A stretch of DNA of 64,000 nucleotides, taken from contig JBAMJV010003332.1 in NCBI GenBank assembly GCA_037951105.1, forward strand, positions 148,640 through 212,639, read 5' to 3'. The notes beneath the pieces are model-generated. The model was not told where the DNA came from. It searched no databases and saw only the letters and a list, made by a program, of their open reading frames with translations. This document shows, in pieces, positions 11,654-22,800 of the stretch. Each line of letters starts with the position of its first letter. Positions within the stretch are counted from its first letter, which is position 1. The stretch comes from Echinarachnius parma. Taxonomy: Eukaryota; Echinodermata; Echinoidea; Clypeasteroida; Echinarachniidae. The position numbers and the translations under genes are program-made.

Positions 11654-12895
11654 GTATGATATCATTTTTTTAAATATAAATAATTTAAACATTTTGAACT
11701 GTCATCTAAACTCATTTATAACAATAAATGTTCGTTATTTAATCAAATTATAACGGGCGTAATGGGTATAAAATCTCAACTCTCGTAAACGTTTCGCAAT
11801 TGTGTTGAGGCGAATTTTTTCTGACGGGATTTCAAAACGGAAAACTGTAGATTCTATCCTAGAAAATCATGGTTTTGAATGCACTGAACGACTGTATCTG
11901 GAAGTGATTGAAAGCGGGAGAGTTGATTGTTTCACAGATAAGAAAATTATGGTGAATGAAATTCGGCTATAGTAATATTTATGGAAATTTGGGGGAAATT
12001 TTGCCTTTGTCATTTTGGTTGTTGAGTTTGAGTTTTGTAGAATGACTTGAAAAATTGATGGCACAAGCTTAACTGTAAATGCTGCAGAAACGCAACTGCA
12101 CATCATGCAGCCTGTCTGTCCAAATCACTCCAATGTTGTAATGTTGGCGATGCATATCCAATATTAATCGCTGCTTGTTTTTGGCATTTTAATGTGATTT
12201 TTGTTTAATGATGGCACAGGCCCAAAACTAGGCATCGGCATTCGGCGTTACATGGCGCGCGCGCGTAGACCATATTTTTGTACACGTAGTTTGCGCGATA
12301 TTTGACTGTGGGCAATGCAACTTCGCTATTGCAAGGGTGGAGGGATATACTATTTTTCCTAATGTAATGCGGTCTAACAGCTGACTGAACCACGTAGTAT
12401 GCATGTGAAGTATACACAAGAGGTACTAGTAAAAATCATAGATCCGGTTCGTGTTTTGAATCAAGAAACTCGATCAATTTCGACATCGGAAAGTCCTTTT
12501 TTGCCGCATTTTCGCAGTGAACTTTGCTGAAATATCGAATTTTAGAGCAATCAGAAGTATTCCGCAGTTTGGAAAATTGTATTTTTGGAAGATTCAGGTG
12601 TTTTTACGATATAATCTTGGAAGTTTTTTCTGCCTCAAGCAGTCTCACACATTCGTTTCATCGCACAAACCGAGTGTGGTGGGGTCACGATTTGGTGAAT
12701 TTAGCCCTTGTTCGCCGCTGCGATACGCCGCCGCGTGTGCTGCATGCGCTATGCCACGCGATCGGGTAGCGACAGCGCGGTGGGCTCTGGCGGTGGGGCG
12801 CGCACGCGAAATGTAAGCTCACAGCACAGCGCGCCATAACACGAATGGCGAAAATGGTGACACAACAAATGGATTAAATACGCAGCGAAAAAAAT

Positions 12896-13140
12896 ACACG
12901 GGGGCGGCGGGCGAATTCGCCCCCGAAATGCCCAAATTCGCCCCCCCAATTTTTGTTGGATTTTCGGGATTTTTCTGTTTGGATTGTGATCAAATGCTTA
13001 TAAAATTATCACTTACAGCATTATAGCTTAATATTAGTAGCCCCTGAAATTCGAAAAAGAGCCCGGAAATTTGTAGCCCCCGAAAGTTGGAAAAGTAGCC
13101 CCCGAAAATGGAGCCCCCGAAATAAAAATATTAATTTTTT
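12896..13140. repeat. GCCCCCGAAA-type repeat in the SF3B3 5' UTR intron
   Basis: Multiple TAGCCCCCGAAA and TTCGCCCCC motifs occur, related in inverse orientation to 2885-3055. It is G/C-rich compared with surroundings and non-coding. Confidence 0.4.
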
Positions 13141-13297
13141 TCGCTGGGAATATGTTGATCAGGTGATTCAAAAGCTGTTTTTTTGTGGTAATTAATGCAA
13201 TTTATGATATTTGTTATTTCAGGAAAAGTTATCTTTGAGCAATTTTCAAAAAAGTATTGACTACATCAGAGCTCGATTTGATCTTTACAAAAAAATA

Positions 13298-13375
13298 GTA
13301 CAGAAATGATGTTCACATGCTTCCGTGTTTCAGCTGACATCCAGTGATTATAAATCTTAGCATACTGATCTGTAC
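13298..13375 (+). ncRNA. Box C/D snoRNA, family B copy 1
   Basis: Terminal stem GTACAGA/TCTGTAC. Box C AUGAUGU at 13306-13312, D' CUGA at 13334-13337, C' GUGAUUA at 13344-13350 and D CUGA at 13365-13368. The D' guide TCCGTGTTTCA is complementary to 28S rRNA UGAAACACGGA. The fifth base from D' faces an A that by my count corresponds to human Am1310. It lies in the 5' UTR intron, sense to SF3B3. Its 5' flank is repeated before copy 2. Confidence 0.88.
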
Positions 13376-13648
13376 CATGGCCATAACTCAATTATAAACC
13401 ATTATGAGAACCATCATGATGGCTGATATACACACTGTATGTAGAAACGGTGCAAGTGCGCTACCGCACACTCACATGGGAATTAGATCAACAAATCTAG
13501 CGCTTTCATGGCCTCTTTGACATTATTACTGACATATTTTACTGGCGGCTTTCTAGCGCCAGACACTATGATTGTCGCCCATTGTGCGAGCCAAGAACAC
13601 CGCTATCGACAACCATTTATCGATTACGGAAAGTCAGTTACTGGCAGT

Positions 13649-13765
13649 CATTCTAAATTGGGGATAGGTCTTTGGTTGCAAGATGTTTCACTACTCGCTG
13701 ACACTGCAATGGGCCACAGGCTTCGTTCAATGCATTCTTGGCAACTTTGGTGGACACAATTAGCA
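13649..13765 (+). pseudogene. Decayed copy of SF3B3 first coding exon, upstream
   Basis: It matches the real exon from the 5' UTR segment (CATTCTAAATTGGGGATAGG) through the start region, with ATGTTTCACTACTCGCTG at 13683 in place of the true start context. Frame-breaking changes follow (GACACTGCAATGGGCCACAG). It ends where similarity stops near 13765. It is a tandem relic between snoRNA copy B1 and the functional exon. Confidence 0.8.
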
Positions 13766-13867
13766 CATTTCAGTGAATGTTTAAAGTTCCCCTCTAATAC
13801 TTTTCTCTTTACTGTGTCTTTATAGACTTACATCATTCTAAATTGGGGATAGGTCTTAGCCTGCAAG

Positions 13868-16800
13868 ATGTTTCTCTACTCGCTGACCCTGCAACGGGCC
13901 ACCGGCATCGTTCAATGCATTCACGGCAACTTTGCTGGAAGTAAGCAACAGGAGCTTGTGGTTGGCAGAGGCAAGATTCTTGAGCTGCTCAAACTTGATC
14001 CTAACACTGGAAAGCTGTACACAGTGCTCAGTCATGAGATCTTCGGCATCATCAGGGCTCTTATGCCCTTCCGGCTCACTGGAGGAAGCAAAGGTATGTC
14101 AATTATATTTTGTTAATGTTGTAAAGTCTTTGATTTATTTTGTACTCTTTCTTCCTTATTAAACTGCTGCAAAATATACTTTACCCCAACACTGGGAAGT
14201 GGTACACAGTGCTCAGTCATATGATCTTTGGCATCATCATGGCTCTTATGTCATTTAGACTCACTGGAGGAAGCAAATGTATGTCAATTGGATTGGAAAA
14301 GAGGCTGTAAAGTAGTTTAATTTATTATTCCTAAAGTATTACACTGCCTTGTAATATGCTTGACCCCTACACTGGCAAACTACACCATACTCAGTCATGA
14401 CATCTGTGAGTAATCAGGGTACTTATGCCATTCATACTTAGCAAAGGAAGCGAAGGTGAAAGAATTGAGTACAAAATTATCACCTGTTCTTCTTGTTAGC
14501 ATATGATTCTAGTCTTTCAATTGATTATTTCTGGAAAAGAATTGACTTGTATAAATACTAATAGAAACATTTTCAGAGAAAGTTATAGTATTTCCTCGGT
14601 AAAATTCCACACAAGCAGCTTGGACGTGTCTTTCAACAAAGTATTGACTACATCAGAACTTGATTTGATCTTCGGTCGTTGGGTACAGAAATGATGTTCA
14701 CATGCTTCCGTGTTTCAGCTGACATCCAGTGATTATAAATCTTAGCATACTGATCTGTACCATGGCCATATCTCAATTATAAGGCAAAAAAAACAAAAAA
14801 ACATGTTTAGCGTCCTGCTCTTTTGAAAAAAGGAAGGAGGAGGCCCTTTTTTTTTTTCTTCAAAATGGCCGACTTTTTTCAAAATGGCCGACTTTTTTCA
14901 AAATGGCCGACTGACTCATTTATCCAAAATAACTGGCCGGGCTAATGAGTCTATATTAAAAGTAAGATCTTTTTCAAAATCATTTTTTCCCCCAAAAAAA
15001 TCACGAAATTTACATTTTTTTCGGATTTTTCACAAAAAAAAAAAAAGAAAGAAAAAGCAGGCGGCCTCCAAAAAGGAAGCGGGCGGGGACGCTAAACATG
15101 TATTTTTTTTTTGGGGGCCTAAACCATCACAATGAGAACTCTGTGAAAGCAGTACTAATAAAGGGACTTGCCCATTTGATGAATGTCGGTTCAATTACGC
15201 AAAGTTATTCCTAAATTCTTGGATTATATTATTTGATTTTCTCATGATGTTCATCGTTCACATGTCTCATTTCTTCTCCTTTTCACAGACTACATTGTTG
15301 TGGGCTCAGACTCTGGAAGAATCATCATCATGGAATACAACGCATCCAAGAACTGTCTTGAAAGGGTCAGTAACTTTGTTCAAACTTTCTACCTAAACTC
15401 AATAAGTAAACACCAGTCTTGTGAGCTTGTGAGCAAACACTAATATCCTGTTACTCCTGATCTGTCTGGACCATTGCTGGGATGTGTGATGATGCCTTCC
15501 TGTCTTTTGTGAGCCTTGATGCTTGGTAAAGAGAGTCAAACATGACATGGCATGTAAACGTAGTTGTGTATCTAATATTGTTAAAGGTAATTGGTAAATA
15601 TGTCATTGATTGTATACAAAAAATATTGATGTGTGGGCAACAAAATACAATTCAAACAAATTCCTATCAAACTTTCACCCTAGGTTCATCAAGAGACGTT
15701 TGGCAAGAGTGGATGTCGACGGATCGTCCCCGGCCAGTTCCTTGCAGTCGACCCCAAGGGCCGTGCTGTCATGGTTGGAGCCGTAGAGAAACAGAAGCTT
15801 GTCTACATCCTCAACAGAGATGCCCAAGCCAGGCTTACAATCTCATCCCCGCTGGAAGCTCACAAGTCAAACACATTCTCCTTTCACATTGTTGGTGTGG
15901 ATGTGGGCTTTGAGAATCCAATGTTTGCTTGTCTTGAGATAGACTATGAGGTAAGATTTAAATCAGTGATGATTTTTAAAATTAATAATTAAACTATGAG
16001 GTATTAAGAAGAACATGATGCCCAGGCAGGCTAACTAAAAAAAGAGCTTCAGACTCCAAAATGTCATTTATTGCAAATGTTAATCTGCCATTGTCCATGA
16101 AAAGTTCTTATTTGTATTTGGTCAGCAAATTCTGCAAATGGGGCATCAAAATATGACTTGGTTGCACAATTGGATCACAATAGAAAGAAAGTTTATTTTG
16201 AGCCTTGCAAATTTAAAGATGTTTCTGAACGAACAGAAAAATCAACAGAGTTGTTGCTCAGTAGCACCGTTCTAGGAATGCAGAGATTTTGTGTTTTCTT
16301 TTTCATTAATGAAACCACTTTTTAAAATTCATTATTTTGTACAAGCTTATAAATGAATGATAATTTATCAATTTTCAGGATGCAGACAGCGATCCTACTG
16401 GTGAAGGAGCCCAGAGCACACAGCAGCTTCTCACATACTATGAGCTGGACCTGGGGCTCAACCATGTGGTCAGAAAGTACAGCGAACCCTTGGAGGAGTT
16501 TGGCAACCTACTCATAGCTGGTAAGCATTGCACAACATTTTGTTTACAAAGTGTGTACCACATGGTACAAACATTGATTTGTTTGCAACAGTTATAGTAA
16601 AAAGCCTGCAACATCTCACATTCTTTGAGTTAAACACGATTCAGGCTCGATGGAGGGGGTAGAATGGTTAGTGTTGCAAAGCCAGGTGACCTTTTTTAAG
16701 TTGATGTCATTCCCACTTGGCACAATTTTGTGGTTTGTGTACAAATCCTATGGAATATGTATTTTCAATTCTTTCTTTTTTCGCATAAGAAACCGGCCTG

Positions 16801-19800
16801 ATTAGGGTCGAGATGATTGTTAATGAAGTTATCAGAGAGTGTGGTGAATCCTTTACGATGTAGCATATCACTCAGAAATGTTGCTTTACGAATAAAAACA
16901 ATGCCCATGTTACTTACAGTACAGAGATGATGTTTTCATGCTTCCGTGTTTCAGCTGACATTTAGTGATTATAAATCTTAGCATACTGATCTGTACCCTA
17001 ATCTTTTCTTATCTTGGCAAACATTTTCTTATAAAAGTTCAAATTGAAGAAGTGACATTGCCATATTGCATGGTGTAGAAAAAAATGTATGTCACTGTTT
17101 AATTGCTTGAGATAAACAATACATATTGGCAGTTTCTCTAATAGAGACTGTTCGAAACAGAACATTGTACACATTGGGATTCACATGCCTGGCTAGTCAC
17201 TAACACTAGTAACAATTGACTTTGGGCAAGGAATAATTATTGAAAGGTTATTTTGGGTAGCCGATTTGGCCAGCTTGATTTTCAAACTGACTATAATAGA
17301 ATGAAAAAGTCTTGTGTTCTTTCAAGTAATTATGAGGCCGATTAATCTGTTTCAGGTTACCAGAAATTGATAGCAAATGATTTTACCGGCCTCAAGTACA
17401 AAGTAATAATGTGGAGACTTTAATTATGGTGCTGAAATTGTTAATGATAGAAGGGAAGGGTGAAAATAATGTAAATATTGAACTTCCTATTTCTTTCTTC
17501 TTTCATTGTAGTTCCTGGAGGCAGTGATGGACCGAGTGGAGTTCTGATCTGTTCTGAGAACTACATCACATACAAGAACCTTGGAGACCAGCCAGACATC
17601 AGGATGCCTATCCCTAGGAGAAGGGTATGTACAAGTCAAACTTTGTATGATTTTCACACTCATTACAAAAACTGAAAAAAATACAATGACAAACAATAAC
17701 TTGACAAGTTTCCCTTTACTAAGATCTTTGTAAAATTCTTCTAAATGCAGCTGTCAAGCTGCTATGTACTTTGAATAAAATTACTAACTATCAGGCAGCA
17801 GGCTGGTATGAATATAAAAATAACCCTTTAGTACAGAGATGATGTTCACATGCTTCCGTGTTTCAGCTGAAATTCTGTGATTATAAATCTTAGCATACTG
17901 ATCTGTACCCTAGTCATATTGATTCTTGTTTCAAAGAGGAATATTCATTTAAATATAGTTTTGTAAGTCAATGTTGCCGAGCTATCAAATCTAACAGATC
18001 CTTCATCTAGGCAATGAACTGACCACTAAATATAGTTTTGTTACAATTTATTTGACATATGATGTTATCTTTTCTTTTTCTTTTTCTTTTTTTTTTCTTT
18101 GTAGAATGACCTGGATGATCCAGAGAGGGGCATGATCTTTGTTTGCAGTGCCACACATAAAACAAAGGTATGTCAGCGGTCTGATTGTGAGATGTTCAAT
18201 AGTTATACTTGGTCTGTAAAACCTGATAAAAATGCAAACAAAAAGCATGAAATGTAAATACTTTGACACAGTCCCCGTCGCTTCGTCCATGAATGTTCTC
18301 AAGACGGGTTTCCTCTTGGCAATTATTCATTCAGTAAGCATTCATTAAGCATAGCAATGATGACCATTTATCTGTCAATCCACTGATAAATATGATGACA
18401 CCATTACTCACAATTTCTGAGCTATGCTGGCAAGTTTCTATATTTTATTTATCCTAAAGAATATTACAATTTAAAGAAAAAAAATTAGTCTGATGTTCAT
18501 CCTGGTGCTTTGGTGCATATTCCCAAAATGTACACCTCTTTTTATGAATCTCTATCTTTTGCTGCAGTCCATGTTTTTCTTCTTGGCGCAAACAGAGCAA
18601 GGCGACATCTTCAAGATCACCTTGGAGACAGATGATGACATGGTGACAGAGATACGCATGAAATACTTTGACACAGTCCCTGTCGCTTCGTCCATGAACG
18701 TCCTCAAGACGGGTTTCCTCTTCATCGCATCAGAATATGGCAATCAGTAAGTTGATGTTTTAACAAGAGTTTTTACAGCTATAGGGCAGTGATGATGATG
18801 AAAAAAATATCACCAATGCTACACATTTGAGAAAGTGTCGGCTTTATAAATGTTTTAGATGCTTGAAATGTCAGTCTTTTCACGATTGTAGCTGAATTAT
18901 AATGTTGTTTACTTTTTGAGCATGGTGGAGTTGTGACTATTAGTTTGTAATGTTATTGTGCAGGTTTTGGTTACTAAAATTCAGTTTGAACCAAAACTAC
19001 TCTACCAAAACTCGACTATCCCTTGACAAACCTAGTCAAAGCATTGATTAAGCATAGCAATGATGTCCATTTATCTGTCAATCCACTGATACATGTGATG
19101 ACACCATACTCACACAAGTTCTGAGCTATGCTGGCAAGTTTCTATATTTTATTTAATGGTGATGATTTTGACAGTTGTGACGGTAATGCTGGATGAGGAC
19201 ATTGATTTTCTAAACGTAATCCAGTGTTCCTGGGGGTTTTTTTCTTCATATAAGATGGAATATTGAAACCAAATGTTGTTTTCTACCCATAAGACAAGCC
19301 TCAACACTAACTTATTTTAACCGTTAGTGCAAGTGAAATCATACATTTTAAAATTTTACTCGCCCTCTTCCAGATTTTTATGCCTCCGCCAACGAAGTGG
19401 CCGGAGGCATTATGTTTTCGGGTTCGTCCGTCCGTCCGTCCGTCCGTCCGTCCGTCCGTCCGTCCGTCCGTCCGTACGTCCGTCCGTCCGTACGTCCCGT
19501 TTTCGTTCTCGCGATATCTCAAGAACCAGTTGACGGATTAATTTCAAACTTGGTATGAGTGAACATATTGGGGTGACAATGATCTGATTAGATTTTGGGG
19601 GTCATGAGGTCAAAGGTCAAGGTCACAGGACTCAATATATATGCAAAAATGCCTCGTTCTCGCGATATCTCAAGAAATGGTTGACAGATCAAATTCAAAC
19701 TTGGTATTAGTGTAGATATTGGGGTGGCAATGATCTGATTAGATTTTGGGGATCATGAGGTCAAAGGTCAAGGTGACAGGACTCAATGTATGCGCAAAAA

Positions 19801-22800
19801 TGCCTCGTTCTTGCGATATATCAAGAATCGGTTGACGGATCAATTTCAAACTTGGTATGAGTGTACATATCGGGGTGCCACTGATCTGCTTAGATTTTGG
19901 GGGTCATGAGGTCAAAGGTCAAGGTCACAGGACTCAATATGTATGAGAAAATGGCTTGTAATGGCAAAATTTCAAGAACTGAATGTCCGATTTCAATCAA
20001 ACTCGGTACCTGAATGTATCATAAAGAGTCAACGTAGCCATAAAATGTTGGGGTCATGAGGTTGAGGTCAAGGTCACGGGACTCATTATTAAGGCTGTTG
20101 ATGAGTCCCGGGTACCCGGGTCCCGCCGAAAAATGTCGAGTCCCGGGCGCAAAAATCGATACTCGATATCCCGAAAAAAAAGCAAAAAGTCCCCTTTTTG
20201 AACGCCCGAGTTATCTGCCCACTCTCATTTTCTTTTCATTCCTTTTTCCCTCTTTGCTGTATTTTAGAAGATGATTTATTGTTATAAATGCGCTGCATTT
20301 TTGTCACTTGAATGAACATGTTTTCCCAGCGGTGTGACATGCCTATATTGAAATCAACAAATGGATAAATTTCGGGTACCCGGGACTCGCCCGAAAAATT
20401 ATCGCGAGTCCCGGGTAGTAAATATACCCGAAATCGACAGCCTTACTCATTATACATGCAAAAAAGCTTGTAATGCCAAAATCTCAAGAACTAAATGTCA
20501 GATTTCAATCAAACTTCGTACCTGAATGTTTTTTAGGGAGCCATCAAAGATTGGGGTCATATGGTCAAGGTCACAGGACTCAAAATATATGAAAAATATT
20601 TTTAAAAATTAAATCGGTGCATGTTAATTTGGGCTTGATATTAAAATCGCGTGATAGCGGAGGCATAATTTTCGATTGCGCGCAATCGAAGATCCATCTA
20701 GTTAATTATCCACTGGAAAGTTATAACTGTACAAAGTCACTGCAATGAGTTAGCGAAAATCACTTTGCATTTCACTCATTACTTTGCCATATGGTATCCA
20801 TTTAACGTGAAATGTTCACACCTTACTCAGTGGACATATCAGATCACAACAATACACATTTTATCAACCATCCATCACTCTCCGCACAAGTATGTCAGTA
20901 AAGTTACTAGATCCCTTTAATTGAGCAGTTGCACCCCATCATTGTTGCAGCTACCTGTACCAGATTGCCCACCTGGGTGACGACGATGACGAGCCAGAGT
21001 TCAGCAGCGCCACACCCCTGGAGGAGGGGGACACATTCTTCTTTGCACCCCGCCCCCTCAGGAACCTTGTCACATTTAACATACAATTTTCACACATAAC
21101 TCGGTGGACATATCAGATCACAACAATACACATTTTATCAACCATCCATCACTCTTCGCACAAGTATGTCGATAATGTCACTAGATCCCTTTTAATTGAG
21201 CAATCCCACCCCATTGCTGTTGCAGCTACCTGTACCAGATTGCCCACCTGGGTGATGACGATGACGAGCCAGAGTTCAGCAGCGCCACACCCCTGGAGGA
21301 GGGGGACACATTCTTCTTTGCGCCCCGCCCCCTCAGGAACCTGGAGGAGGTCGACCAGCTGGAGAGTCTGTCACCAATCCTCAACTGCCAGGTATGGTAT
21401 TGTTTTTACGCCCCTGTCAGGGGTAGTCTTTGATAGGGATGTTGAGTCTTGATTGTCAATGACAATTATTGATATGATGATGGTGGTGGTGGTGGAGGCC
21501 GTGGCAGCGGCGGCGGCGATGACGATGGCAATGATTTTTCATGAAAGGTAAACATGCGTTTAATTTTGTATATGCATGGCAATGATGTCTATTATCTGTC
21601 AATCCACTGAATACATCGTGATGACAGCTTTATCACTGAGTTCTGAGCTATGCATATATGAATCACACTTGATGGGCCTGCAATTCTGGAGAATTAGCAA
21701 CATAAAGAAGCATGATGATGAATATGATGGCAACAACAATGCCTTAACGACATTGAATATCTTTAACTTACTCCAGTGTTCCTAGGTTTTTGTTCACATT
21801 AGATGGTAAATTTAAAGCAGCTGTCCATAAGATTGTAATGATTATGATCGACATCAATTATAGAACACCCATAAGACCATCTTCTTTTATTTCCATCTTT
21901 CTATAACAGATTGCCGATCTGGCAGGTGAGGACACACCCCAGCTGTATGTAGCCTGCGGGAGAGGACCAAGGTCATCCATGAGAGTTCTCAGGCATGGTC
22001 TCGAGGTGAGGGGTCATGTTGAAAGCTTAATAACAAAATGAGTGGAAGGTGTATAATCTTGTGTAGATTTACCTTTCACATTTAGAAAAGTAACCAATTG
22101 AAGAACTGTAACAATGTTTCAGTTTTCTTAATCTAAATTGATATTAGCAAGTCAGTAAGTAGCAATTTGTTCAGCATAGCAATGATGCCATTTATCTGTC
22201 AATCCCCTGATAACATGTGATGACACCCATACTCACGAGTTCTGAGCTATGCTTGCAAGTTTTTATGTAATCCTCAAATGTCTTTTTCAACATTAGTATA
22301 ATCCAAGAAAATTACTTGGCAGTTGTGGATATAGTTACACTGTTTATTTGATGAATCTGTTTAAATATGATGATAATATCGCAAACTTTAATTCAGATGT
22401 TTTATGGTGTGTTAATTCTGTTTAACTAACCCAGGTATCAGAAATGGCTGTGTCAGAGCTGCCCGGTAACCCCAATGCTGTATGGACTGTCAAGAAGAAG
22501 GCTGATGGTAAGATAAAATGGGAACACTACAGAAAAGAAGTGTGTGTTATACTTTGTAAAGAATAAAGCAAAAGTATGAGCCATATTGGTATAGGAAAAA
22601 ACAAGCAAATTTTAATGCTGAGAAGAAGGGGGGGGGGGGGGGCAGATAGTCGTGATTTAATCACAGTGTACAAATTATTTCATAGGACTTGTCAAACTAC
22701 CTAGAATATTTGATAATCTGCATTCACTTTTACTTACTGTCAGCCAGCAGGCTGGTGTGAATATTTAAAAAATACACCCTTTTGAGAGTACAGAAATGAT

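Larger units (their letters stand above)
19378..20700. mobile_element. GCCTCCG-ended repeat with (CCGT)n minisatellite and ~150-bp internal tandem repeats
   Basis: It starts with the hairpin ATGCCTCCG...CGGAGGCAT, followed by a (CCGT)n run at about 19425-19498. Then come four to five ~150-bp units with GCGATATCTCAAGAA and CAAACTTGGTA; unit starts are near 19512, 19661, 19813, 19963 and 20468. The right end has GCGGAGGCATAATTTTCGAT. It is split by a younger hAT-type insertion at 20090-20445. No transposase seen. Confidence 0.6.

Noticed and set aside
12700-12840. GC-rich segment as SF3B3 CpG-island promoter
   Set aside because: It lies inside the inferred 5' UTR intron and snoRNA B1 lies between it and the coding exon; it could be an alternative start, but no donor or core element makes this more likely than the site near 11.6 kb.
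15440-15530. Possible further C/D snoRNA in the third SF3B3 intron (GTGTGATGATGCC)
   Set aside because: A C-like box is present but no D box or terminal stem follows at a suitable distance.
15951-16050. Possible snoRNA near CAGTGATGATTT in the fourth intron
   Set aside because: No D or D' box and no stem.
19307-19533. Open frames with TDGR or SVRP repeats
   Set aside because: Translations of the (CCGT)n minisatellite only.
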